In this document: positions 7,681 through 15,742 of the stretch, piece after piece
How the letters are laid out: each line of letters opens with the position of its first letter
Numbering within the stretch: the first letter of the stretch is position 1
Assembly (NCBI RefSeq): GCF_016908355.1
Contig: NZ_JAFBDT010000020.1
Coordinates: 1-41,128, forward strand
DNA length: 41,128 bases
Source: Fusibacter tunisiensis
GTDB lineage: Bacteria > Bacillota > Clostridia > Peptostreptococcales > Acidaminobacteraceae
Direction of reading: 5' to 3'
Made by a program: the position numbers and the translations under genes
Notes under the pieces: generated by a model
Database searches by the model: none
What the model was told of the DNA's origin: nothing
What the model saw: only the letters and a program-made list of their open reading frames with translations

Positions 7681-9504
7681 ATGAAAAAGTCACAAAATAA
7701 TGATGCAAAAGTTATTAATAGCCTTCTAAATATCATCACTCCAATAGGCTTGGAACTTAAAAGAAATAGCCTGATTATAGGTGAAAACACAGGTCGAATC
7801 TACGGTATCGTCAAATACCCACAGAAAGTCGACTACGGTTGGCTTGCCAAGATAACCAATATACCTGGAACGGTTGTCGGTATCACATTTATCCCAATTG
7901 ATAATGGTGAATTTATTTCAGGATTATCAAAGAGTGTGATTCAAAACAGAGGGGTAGCTGAATCTGCAAAAGATCCATTGATTAGACAAAGAGCTGAACA
8001 AGCAGCTCTTGATGGTGAAAGGATTATGTTGCAAATTGACAGAGAAGGTGAAACCGTTGGTACCATGATTATATCTGTCATGGCTATAGCAAGGGAAGAA
8101 AATAACTTCCAAAAAATTTGCAGAAAAACAGAAAGCATTATAGCAACAAGCAAAGCAAAACTAAGAATCATGGCAAACCTACAAGAAGATGCATTTAAAA
8201 GCATTGCACCATATTATACCCTCGATGAATCCATTGGAGAAGTTCTAAAAAGAGTTATTCCAATGAGTAGTTTTGTCGGGGGTTTTCCTTTTTCGTCTTC
8301 TGGTTACAATGACGGTACGGGCTACTATTTTGGACGAGATAACACAGGTGGTCTTGTAGTACTTGATCCATGGAAAAGGGGCAATGACAGAACCAATACA
8401 AACTTTACCATCATGGGCGTGGCTGGCGTGGGCAAGAGCACCGTCGTTAAACACATTGCCCTTTCTGAGTATATGAAAGGCACAAAAATCATTTTTATTG
8501 ATCCAGAAAGAGAAATGAGAGAGTTATGCATGGCTCTTGATGGTGATTGGATTAATGCGGGTGGTGGTAGCAACGGTAAAATTAATCCACTTCAAATCAG
8601 ACCAACACCAGTAGATGAAGATGATCAATACTATAAGGACGAAGGCAATGGTATGGGTGACATGGCCATATATATGAAGAACCTTGAAATCTTTTTTAGT
8701 CTTTATTTACCGTCCATATCCGATAAGCAAAAAGCGATTCTTAAAAACACACTGATCGAGCTGTATAACAACTTTGGTATCTATTGGGATACAGATATCA
8801 ATAAGTTGTCTAATGATGATTTCCCGGTGTTTCTTGATTTATATGAGTTGTTAAAAGAAAAGATTAAGGATAAATCCGTATCACCTAATGAACAAAATGA
8901 ATATGAAGAATTGGCGTTACTGCTTCAAGATATAGCTCTTGGTAGTGACGCTTTTTTATGGAATGGAAAAAGTTCAATTGAGACCAATACCAGATGTATT
9001 TGCTTAGATACTCATGACCTTCAAAATACCAGTGACAATATTAAAAGGACTCAGTACTTTAATATCCTAACATGGTGCTGGCAACAGATGAGTTTGGATA
9101 GAACGGAACCAGTTTTGTTGATCTGTGATGAAAGTTATCTGATGATTGATCCCAATGTGCCGCAGTCATTGGTCTTCTTAAGAAATGTAGAAAAAAGAGC
9201 AAGAAAGTATGAAGCTGGAATCGCCATCATATCTCACTCAGTTGTAGATTTTCTTGATCCTAAAGTCAAAATGTATGGACAGGCCTTATTAGATATTCCA
9301 GCTTATAAAATATTAATGGGTTGCGACGGCATGAACTTAATTGAAACAAAACAGCTTTTTAATCTTACTGATGCTGAAGAACAGCTTTTAGCTCAGAAAA
9401 AAAGAGGAAATGCATTGGTCATGATTGGGTCAAAAAGACTCCACGTTAATTTTCAGATTCCCGATTATAAATTCAAGTTCATGGGAAATTCCGGAGGAAG
9501 GTAG
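7681..9504 (+). CDS. VirB4/TrsE-like conjugation ATPase
   Basis: The protein has 607 residues, the normal size for VirB4 of Gram-positive type IV secretion. The N-terminal TraC-like domain spans about residues 1-200. Walker A is GVAGVGKST (246-254), with FIDPEREMRELC downstream. Walker B is VLLICDESYLMID (Asp483, Glu484). The C-terminal region FNLTDAEEQLLAQKKRGNALVMIGSKRL is typical of the family. GGAGG lies 8 nt upstream of the ATG. It energises assembly of the mating channel and substrate transfer at the membrane. The usual partners VirD4, VirB6 and relaxase are not seen in this window. Confidence 0.92.
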   Translation: MKKSQNNDAKVINSLLNIITPIGLELKRNSLIIGENTGRIYGIVKYPQKVDYGWLAKITNIPGTVVGITFIPIDNGEFISGLSKSVIQNRGVAESAKDPLIRQRAEQAALDGERIMLQIDREGETVGTMIISVMAIAREENNFQKICRKTESIIATSKAKLRIMANLQEDAFKSIAPYYTLDESIGEVLKRVIPMSSFVGGFPFSSSGYNDGTGYYFGRDNTGGLVVLDPWKRGNDRTNTNFTIMGVAGVGKSTVVKHIALSEYMKGTKIIFIDPEREMRELCMALDGDWINAGGGSNGKINPLQIRPTPVDEDDQYYKDEGNGMGDMAIYMKNLEIFFSLYLPSISDKQKAILKNTLIELYNNFGIYWDTDINKLSNDDFPVFLDLYELLKEKIKDKSVSPNEQNEYEELALLLQDIALGSDAFLWNGKSSIETNTRCICLDTHDLQNTSDNIKRTQYFNILTWCWQQMSLDRTEPVLLICDESYLMIDPNVPQSLVFLRNVEKRARKYEAGIAIISHSVVDFLDPKVKMYGQALLDIPAYKILMGCDGMNLIETKQLFNLTDAEEQLLAQKKRGNALVMIGSKRLHVNFQIPDYKFKFMGNSGGR

Positions 9505-9513
9505 GCGACTATT

Positions 9514-9681
9514 TTGAAGAAGAAACTTGTTATAGAACTCATGGTTTACGTTGTCATAGTTGTTATTGGCATTATTATGCTATTCATGTATGAACCTAAG
9601 GATGTAGATATTGTATTACCAAAAGACTTTCAGATAGAGCAGGAGGGAAGTGTAAATGATGCTTTTGTACCTAACCAGTAA
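9514..9681 (+). CDS. Small single-pass membrane protein
   Basis: This 55-codon frame starts at TTG 9514 (KKKLVIELMVYVVIVVIG). It has a Lys-rich N-terminus, one strong transmembrane segment at about residues 8-26, then a short polar tail. It fills the 151-nt gap between VirB4 and the CpaE-like ATPase and overlaps the latter by 26 nt, as is common for small conjugation membrane subunits. The ribosome binding site for TTG is weak (AGGTAGG about 8 nt upstream), and an internal ATG at 9541 would remove part of the N-terminus. Whether it is expressed is uncertain. Confidence 0.5.
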   Translation: MKKKLVIELMVYVVIVVIGIIMLFMYEPKDVDIVLPKDFQIEQEGSVNDAFVPNQ

Positions 9682-10693
9682 TGAACATATCAACTTGCTA
9701 GATTTTCTTAATGATGAGCATGGCATCATCATTAAGAAATTATCCGGTACTTTTTCACTTAGACAGTTTGTCCTTGGAGATCTTAGGAGTCTTAATCATT
9801 TTCAGTATATGGTTATAGATTTGAATGCTATTAAGGATTCAAATAGAGATATTATGGAAGCCGTAAATGCCTATAAGAAGATGTTTACTTCAAGGCTGAT
9901 ATTTTATATTGAGGACATGAAAGCCCATCATGATTTAGTCTATATGCTTATTGAAAATGGAATATTCAATATTGTCACAGCTACAGATATTGAAGCCATA
10001 AAAGCAGAACTCCTTAAAACCATAAGTGATTTAGGGATAAGTAAAAGAGAGGTTATGTTAAAACTTAATCCTAATGATGCCTTATTTAATACAACAATAA
10101 ATGCATATGAATTCTCAAAAAAAGAAATAAAGATAGCTGTCACGGGGGTGCAACACAGAGTTGGTACAACCACCATGTCAATTAATCTTGCTAATTACTT
10201 ATCAAGTATTGGTGCAAAGGTTTGCTATGTAGAAGCCAATGAACATGATCATTTAAGTAAATTGCCGGCATTTTATCAAGGGATGACATCTAAGGATGAT
10301 ATCATCTTATACAATGGTGTGAAATACTTGTCGCTTCACTCAGAATGTCATGATGAATTTGATTTCATTATCTATGACATGGGTGTCATTAACAGTAAGA
10401 TTATTGGTGCCATTAGAAATAACTGTGATGCAGCTGTTCTTTGTGCAACAGGTAAACCTTATGAAATAAATGACATTGAAAAACACAAAAGTCTTTTAGA
10501 TAAGACGTCACTTAATACCATATTTTCTTTTGTTGCAGAGTCAGATCAGCATAAATATCTAAAACTTCATAAGAACATTCATTTTTCAAATTACACACCA
10601 AATTATTTTGATGGAGAAGTAAACGAAGAATTATGGGTGCAAATACTGGAACTATTTACATTGAAGAAGAATGGAGGGCGGAGCCATGACTGA
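9656..10693 (+). CDS. CpaE/ParA-like ATPase with receiver-like N-terminus
   Basis: The protein has 345 residues. The first 120 or so resemble the response-receiver-like domain of CpaE proteins. A ParA/MinD-type P-loop follows, with the deviant sequence GVQHRVGTTTMSINLANYL (residues 164-182), where Arg168 takes the place of the usual first Lys. FDFIIYDMGVI supplies the Walker B-type aspartate. AGGAGG is 9 nt before the ATG, and a second ATG follows at once. Related genes are common beside VirB4 in Bacillota integrative elements, probably positioning the transfer machinery or DNA at the membrane. Whether it hydrolyses ATP with the altered P-loop cannot be judged. Confidence 0.75.
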   Translation: MMLLYLTSNEHINLLDFLNDEHGIIIKKLSGTFSLRQFVLGDLRSLNHFQYMVIDLNAIKDSNRDIMEAVNAYKKMFTSRLIFYIEDMKAHHDLVYMLIENGIFNIVTATDIEAIKAELLKTISDLGISKREVMLKLNPNDALFNTTINAYEFSKKEIKIAVTGVQHRVGTTTMSINLANYLSSIGAKVCYVEANEHDHLSKLPAFYQGMTSKDDIILYNGVKYLSLHSECHDEFDFIIYDMGVINSKIIGAIRNNCDAAVLCATGKPYEINDIEKHKSLLDKTSLNTIFSFVAESDQHKYLKLHKNIHFSNYTPNYFDGEVNEELWVQILELFTLKKNGGRSHD

Positions 10694-11273
10694 CAAAGGC
10701 AAAATGATTGAAGCTGTTTACAAAGCACATTTAAGCAAACGTGCTACCCTTGTCATCTTTTATCTGATTAATAGGGCAAATAAAGATCTAACATGTTTTC
10801 CAGGTATCAAGACAATAGCATCTGATTGTAACATGTCAGATAGGACTGTTAGAAGAGCGCTTGATGATCTTGTAAAGTCAGGATTTGTGAAAAAGGATGC
10901 TCGTTATAGAGAGAATGGGGGACAGTCTAGCAATCTTTATACATTGATGTTGGAAATTGAAGTGGAAGTTAAAGAAAAAGAAGATGAGATGAATATACCC
11001 TTGAATGACCCTCAAAAAATATCTAGAGCCAGCCAACCGGTTGAAAACATAGATTTCTTGGATATTATTTCAGAACCTACATTCGGAAAGCAAAAATCTG
11101 ATGAAATAGAAGATGAGGAAATTGAACTAAAGCAGCTACAAAAAAGACAAGTTAGATTCAATGGGATAATAAGTAAACCACCTTCAGCATCATGCAATAT
11201 TGAATTGTATACGGATAGAATAGATTCAAATTTCTTGTGTCAGGGGGAGGCTGACAGTATGATACCTCCATAG
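10686..11273 (+). CDS. Winged-helix (HTH_36-type) DNA-binding protein
   Basis: The protein has 195 residues from ATG 10686, where GGAGGG sits 7 nt upstream. The in-frame ATG at 10671 lies before that site and is unlikely. Residues 10-85 form a replication-initiator-like winged helix: FYLINRANKDLTCFPGIKTIASDCNMSDRTVRRALDDLVKSGFV, then a wing ending in SNLYTL. The rest is polar, Glu/Lys-rich and probably disordered. It overlaps the CpaE-like gene by 8 nt and ends the conjugation-type operon. A role in element replication or in regulating transfer is plausible, as for similar proteins in other Bacillota elements. Confidence 0.7.
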   Translation: MTDKGKMIEAVYKAHLSKRATLVIFYLINRANKDLTCFPGIKTIASDCNMSDRTVRRALDDLVKSGFVKKDARYRENGGQSSNLYTLMLEIEVEVKEKEDEMNIPLNDPQKISRASQPVENIDFLDIISEPTFGKQKSDEIEDEEIELKQLQKRQVRFNGIISKPPSASCNIELYTDRIDSNFLCQGEADSMIPP

Positions 11274-11309
11274 AATGATATAAGTTAATTATCTTTGGTT
11301 ATTGAAATA

Positions 11310-11465
11310 AGAATATTTATTCTAAACTGTACGTACAAAGGGACAGTTTGTTTGTTATAATATATAAGATGGGTGTTCTATACTTATGTATATGTAAAAT
11401 AATTACTTAATTTTCCTTGTGCTTGGCAAAAAGTAAGAATAAAATAAGAATAGAGTATATATTCT
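11310..11465 (+). promoter_or_regulatory. Promoter region of the defence operon with AGAATA repeats
   Basis: This 206-bp gap (11274-11479) holds a clear -10, TATAAT (11356-11361), with a weak -35 (TACAAA, 16 bp upstream). Three AAGAATA copies occur at 11309-11315, 11435-11441 and 11446-11452. The first belongs to a palindrome, AGAATA-TT-TATTCT (11310-11323), and another pairs with TATTCT at 11460-11465. A weak hairpin, AAACTGT...ACAGTTT (11324-11347), may end the upstream operon. The repeated half sites on both sides of the promoter suggest a repressor, possibly the WYL protein encoded in the same operon. Confidence 0.5.
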
Positions 11466-11479
11466 GAAGGAGCCAAGGT

Positions 11480-11728
11480 ATGGAAATAAAAACATTTTAC
11501 AAAACTCAAAGGGAACTAGCTGTTGTTCTAAATAAGTTGATTGATGCATATTGGAATAACGAAATCCCAGAGGAATTTCTATTTGAAAAAGTTAAACTAT
11601 TAAATACAAACAATCCTGGGAAAATCACAAAATATGATGAATATACAGCAATAATAAAGCAGCAATGTGGAAAAAGAAGGCTTGAAGTTATTGATCTAGT
11701 TCTTAATATAGCTAACTTGGAGGAATAA
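11480..11728 (+). CDS. Small protein, first gene of the defence operon
   Basis: The protein has 82 residues, helical and charged, without signal or membrane segments. The text FYKTQRELAVVLNKLIDAYW and the end CGKRRLEVIDLVLNIANL resemble small uncharacterised Bacillota proteins that I associate, from memory and without certainty, with TIGR04540. AAGGAG lies 8 nt upstream and the SNF2 gene starts 1 nt after its stop, so the two are translationally linked. A partner or regulator of the helicase is a reasonable guess. No catalytic motif is visible. Confidence 0.65.
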   Translation: MEIKTFYKTQRELAVVLNKLIDAYWNNEIPEEFLFEKVKLLNTNNPGKITKYDEYTAIIKQQCGKRRLEVIDLVLNIANLEE

Positions 11729-11729
11729 T

Positions 11730-14700
11730 ATGCAGAATTTTAAAATGTTAGATAACAAGAAAAATGGAAAAGTAGGAGATGAACTAAAAGAGCATATTAA
11801 AAATGGTTCAAAACTATCCGTTATTTCTGCATATTTTACAATATATGCTTTTAATGAGTTACACAGAGAATTAAAAAAAATAGACAACATGAGATTCATC
11901 TTTACTGAACCAAGTTTTGTAAAAAAACAAGACGAATTAACACGACAATATTTTATTGAAAGAGACCCTGAAAGAAAACTATCAGGTAATGAATTCGAAA
12001 TTAAAATGAGAAATGAACTAAATCAGGCTCATATTGCAAAAGAATGTGCAAATTGGTTAAGAGAGAAAGTAGAAATTAAATCATTAAAAAAATCGAATCC
12101 AGCTCAGCAAAGATTAATCTATGTTGAGAATAAGGATATCAATATGTCTATAAATGGAACCGTTGATTTTACAGCTGATGGACTAGGATTTGCCCATTCG
12201 AGCAGAAATGACATGAATGCTTGTATAGTTGGAAACGAAGCTACATATCAATTTCTAGAGCAGTTCAATGAAATCTGGAATGATAATACTCAAGTTGAAA
12301 ATGTTAAAGAAAAAGTTCTGGAACAAATGCAGACTATTTACAAAGAAAATACTCCAGAATTTATTTATTTTGTGACATTGTATAATATTTTCAATAACTA
12401 TCTTGATGAATTGTCTGAAGAAAAAATTGTTAAGACAAAAACTGGGTTCAAGGATACAGTTATTTGGAACAAGCTATATAAGTTTCAGAAAGATGGAGTG
12501 CTGGGAGCAATTGATAAACTTGAAAAATATAATGGATGTATCATTGCGGATTCGGTAGGTCTTGGAAAAACTTTTTCTGCTCTTGCGGTCATTAAGTATT
12601 ATGAACTCAGAAATGACAGAGTATTAGTATTAGCGCCTAAAAAATTGAGAGAAAACTGGTCTATTTATACACTTAATGATAAACGCAATATCTTAGTTAA
12701 CGACAGATTTAATTATGATGTATTAAACCACACAGATCTCAGCAGGTATAATGGTTATTCAGGCGAAATCAATTTGGATACGATTAATTGGTCGAATTAC
12801 GATTTGATTGTAATTGATGAATCACATAATTTTAGGAATAATAATCCTAGGAATGATAAAGTCACAAGGTATTCTAGGCTTCTTAATGATGTAATAAAAG
12901 CAGGTGTAAAAACTAAAATATTGATGCTTTCAGCAACACCTGTTAACAACAGAATGAATGATCTAAAAAATCAGGTATCTTTCATTACCGAAGGCGATGA
13001 CAAAGCATTTGAATCAGAAGGTATTATCAGTGTTGAACAGACCTTAAGAAAAGCTCAGATGGTTTTCAATAAATGGTCAGAACTTCAAGATGACGATAGG
13101 ACTGTGGATGCTTTTGTTGAAATGATGAATATGGATTATTTTAAATTATTAGATACAGTAACTATAGCTAGGTCAAGAAAACATATTGAAAAATATTACA
13201 ATATTGCTGAGATTGGAAAATTTCCTACGAGGAAAGTACCACAAAACATTTATTCAGATATAGATATAAAAAACAATTTTCCAGAGATTGAACATGTAAA
13301 TAAAGTAATCAAGAATTTAAGCTTATCAGCGTATTCTCCACTAAAATATGTATTGCCTGAAAAAAGAGCAGAGTATAACGAAAAATATGATATTAAAGTT
13401 AAAGGTGGTCAGTCTGTATTTAGACAAACTGATAGAGAGCAAGCCTTAGTTAATTTGATGAGAATCAACATACTTAAAAGAATGGAGAGTTCGATCAATT
13501 CATTTGGTATGACATTGTCTAAATTATTACGACAAATCGATCAGATTCTTGAAAAGATTGAAAGAAAGCAGTTTGAGTATGAAGAAGAACTTTCTATTAC
13601 TGATATTGATGAAGAAGATACACTATACGAAGATCTTTTAATTGGAAATAAAGTTAAGGTTTTGCTTCAAGATCTTGATCTAATTAAGTGGAAACAAGAA
13701 CTAGAAGATGATAGAGAGAAGCTTGAGTATCTGATGATTGAAGCTGCAAAAATCACACAATCTAGCGATGCAAAGCTTATTAAGCTTAAGCATTTAATTG
13801 GAGATAAGTTAGATACACCAATCAATTTTGGAAATAAAAAAGTCATTATCTTCACAGCTTTTGCTGACACTGCCGAGTATCTTTATGAACACTTATCTAA
13901 TTGGATGAGTAAGGAGTATGGATTACACTCAGCTTTAGTGACTGGTTCAGGAAATAATAAAACTACGATGAAATCTTTAAAACGTAAGGATCTAAACGCA
14001 ATATTGACGAATTTTTCTCCAATATCAAAAGAGAGAGAAAAGATTTATCCTGAAATTAAAGAAGACATTGACTTGCTTATTGCTACAGACTGTATTTCTG
14101 AAGGACAAAACCTTCAGGACTGCGATTTTTTAATTAATTATGATATACACTGGAATCCAGTAAGAATTATTCAACGTTTTGGTAGAATTGATCGTCTTGG
14201 TTCAAAAAATGATGCCATTCAACTTGTAAACTTCTGGCCCAATATGGACTTAGATGAATACATTAATCTAGAGGCAAGAGTAACAGGCAGAATGGTGCTG
14301 TTAGACATATCTGCAACGGGTGAAGAAAATGTAATAGAGTTTGACGAGAAAAAGAAGATGAATGATCTTGAGTATCGAAAAAAACAATTAAAGCAATTAC
14401 AAGAAGAAGTAATTGATCTTGAAGATATTTCTGGAGGTATTAGCATAACGGATCTGACCATGAATGACTTCAAGATGGACTTAATGGATTTCATGAAAAA
14501 TAATAAAGTAAAACTTGAAAAAGCACCACTAGGCATGTATGCAATTTCTACTATTGAGGATGATGTTTTAAAAGAACATATCAAACCTGGTGTAATCTTT
14601 ACTTTAAAGCAGATCAATGAGTTTAGCAACCCGGGAGAACACAACCCATTAAATCCATATTATATGGTTTATGTATATGAGGATGGAACTGTCAAGTACA

Positions 14701-14984
14701 ATTATCTGCATACAAAAAAGATTTTAGACTTCTATAAAAAGCTTTGTGCAGGAAAGAGTGAAGTTCTACATGAGGTTGTATCAATTTTTAATACAGAGAC
14801 AAGAGAAGGTAAAGATATGAGTTCTTACTCCAATCTCCTTGAAGAAGCCATTTTTTCTATTATTGGTAAAACAGAAGAAAAAGGTGTTGCAAGTTTGTTC
14901 AGTAAGGGTGGGACAACTCTGCAGAAAAACTTATTTAGTGGATTAGAGGATTTTGAGTTAATCTCATTCCTTATAGTTAAATAG
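11730..14984 (+). CDS. PLD-domain SNF2-type helicase
   Basis: The protein has 1084 residues. Residues 1-200 follow the layout of a phospholipase D-like domain (LSVISAYFTIYAFNEL; then SINGTVDFTADGLG). The HxK part of the HKD motif is not apparent, so it may bind rather than cut DNA. The SF2/SNF2 motor follows: DSVGLGKT (Lys280), DESH (363-366), LSATPVNN, then IATDCISEGQNLQ and QRFGRIDRLG (Gln815-Gly823). Such fusions occur with type III-like restriction modules, Mokosh type II and DISARM-like systems, where they move on or remodel foreign DNA. It is directly followed by DUF4391, Mod and Res genes, a combination I believe recurs in other bacteria. Confidence 0.88.
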   Translation: MQNFKMLDNKKNGKVGDELKEHIKNGSKLSVISAYFTIYAFNELHRELKKIDNMRFIFTEPSFVKKQDELTRQYFIERDPERKLSGNEFEIKMRNELNQAHIAKECANWLREKVEIKSLKKSNPAQQRLIYVENKDINMSINGTVDFTADGLGFAHSSRNDMNACIVGNEATYQFLEQFNEIWNDNTQVENVKEKVLEQMQTIYKENTPEFIYFVTLYNIFNNYLDELSEEKIVKTKTGFKDTVIWNKLYKFQKDGVLGAIDKLEKYNGCIIADSVGLGKTFSALAVIKYYELRNDRVLVLAPKKLRENWSIYTLNDKRNILVNDRFNYDVLNHTDLSRYNGYSGEINLDTINWSNYDLIVIDESHNFRNNNPRNDKVTRYSRLLNDVIKAGVKTKILMLSATPVNNRMNDLKNQVSFITEGDDKAFESEGIISVEQTLRKAQMVFNKWSELQDDDRTVDAFVEMMNMDYFKLLDTVTIARSRKHIEKYYNIAEIGKFPTRKVPQNIYSDIDIKNNFPEIEHVNKVIKNLSLSAYSPLKYVLPEKRAEYNEKYDIKVKGGQSVFRQTDREQALVNLMRINILKRMESSINSFGMTLSKLLRQIDQILEKIERKQFEYEEELSITDIDEEDTLYEDLLIGNKVKVLLQDLDLIKWKQELEDDREKLEYLMIEAAKITQSSDAKLIKLKHLIGDKLDTPINFGNKKVIIFTAFADTAEYLYEHLSNWMSKEYGLHSALVTGSGNNKTTMKSLKRKDLNAILTNFSPISKEREKIYPEIKEDIDLLIATDCISEGQNLQDCDFLINYDIHWNPVRIIQRFGRIDRLGSKNDAIQLVNFWPNMDLDEYINLEARVTGRMVLLDISATGEENVIEFDEKKKMNDLEYRKKQLKQLQEEVIDLEDISGGISITDLTMNDFKMDLMDFMKNNKVKLEKAPLGMYAISTIEDDVLKEHIKPGVIFTLKQINEFSNPGEHNPLNPYYMVYVYEDGTVKYNYLHTKKILDFYKKLCAGKSEVLHEVVSIFNTETREGKDMSSYSNLLEEAIFSIIGKTEEKGVASLFSKGGTTLQKNLFSGLEDFELISFLIVK

Positions 14985-14993
14985 GAGTTGGCC

Positions 14994-15731
14994 ATGAATG
15001 TAATTTACAAAAAAATGAACTTACCAGACTCATGTCTTGTCGGAAATACGATTTTCAAGAAACTATTCTATGAAAATGCTTCAATGAACGCTAGTGATAA
15101 AGATATTTTTGTAGAAAACATTGCAAAAATTACTTGGCAGTACTCACTTAAAGAAGAAACTATTAACATATCGTCTTACAGTGATGAAGAAAGGGAATAT
15201 GAAGAGATTGCTGTTATAGAGGTGGAATTGAATGACAATAAAAAGTATAAAAGAATTGCTGAAATCATTCAAAAGACAGTTCCGTATCCTTTGATACTAA
15301 CTTTTATTTATGAAGGTCAATTTCTTCTGAATCTGGCGCATAAGCGTAGAAATAAAGGAGATGAAAGTAAAAACACTCTTGAAGAAATGATTTACTCTGA
15401 TTGGAAGTCAATTGAAGAGTTTACAAGTGTTGAGTTTGATGCTAAGAAGTTTTCATACACAAATTTCTTCAAGTACTACACAGATGCATATAATCAAATT
15501 ATTAAAATGAATGCATCGAAGTTTAATGAGAATGAAAAAATTACATTTAACATTGATGCAGAAGAAATCAAAGAAATATACAAAAATATCGAAGACACTG
15601 AAAATGAAATACTCTCACTTAGAGGTTTAATCAAAAAAGAAACTCAAATGAGCAAAATCATAGAGATGAACATTTCAATAAAGCAACTTGAGCAAAAGAA
15701 ACAAAATCTAATTAATAGGTTGAATGAATAG
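14994..15731 (+). CDS. DUF4391 domain protein
   Basis: The protein has 245 residues from ATG 14994 (AGGAG 6 nt upstream; the TTG at 14988 is too near). The pattern matches DUF4391: an N-terminal KKMNLPDSCLVGNTIFKKLF, central IQKTVPYPLILTFIYEGQFLLNLAHKR, then a helical C-terminus with a coiled coil at about residues 195-245. Proteins of this family accompany PLD-SNF2 helicases and Mod/Res genes. Their biochemical role is not established to my knowledge. Its place between helicase and methyltransferase suggests a structural or loading factor of the complex. Confidence 0.75.
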   Translation: MNVIYKKMNLPDSCLVGNTIFKKLFYENASMNASDKDIFVENIAKITWQYSLKEETINISSYSDEEREYEEIAVIEVELNDNKKYKRIAEIIQKTVPYPLILTFIYEGQFLLNLAHKRRNKGDESKNTLEEMIYSDWKSIEEFTSVEFDAKKFSYTNFFKYYTDAYNQIIKMNASKFNENEKITFNIDAEEIKEIYKNIEDTENEILSLRGLIKKETQMSKIIEMNISIKQLEQKKQNLINRLNE

Positions 15732-15742
15732 GGAGGATTACC

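Noticed and set aside
4726-9504. The 213-residue protein as the detached N-terminal half of VirB4
   Set aside because: The VirB4 ORF downstream has its own N-terminal domain of about 200 residues before Walker A and a full normal length, so the gene was not split by the cassette.
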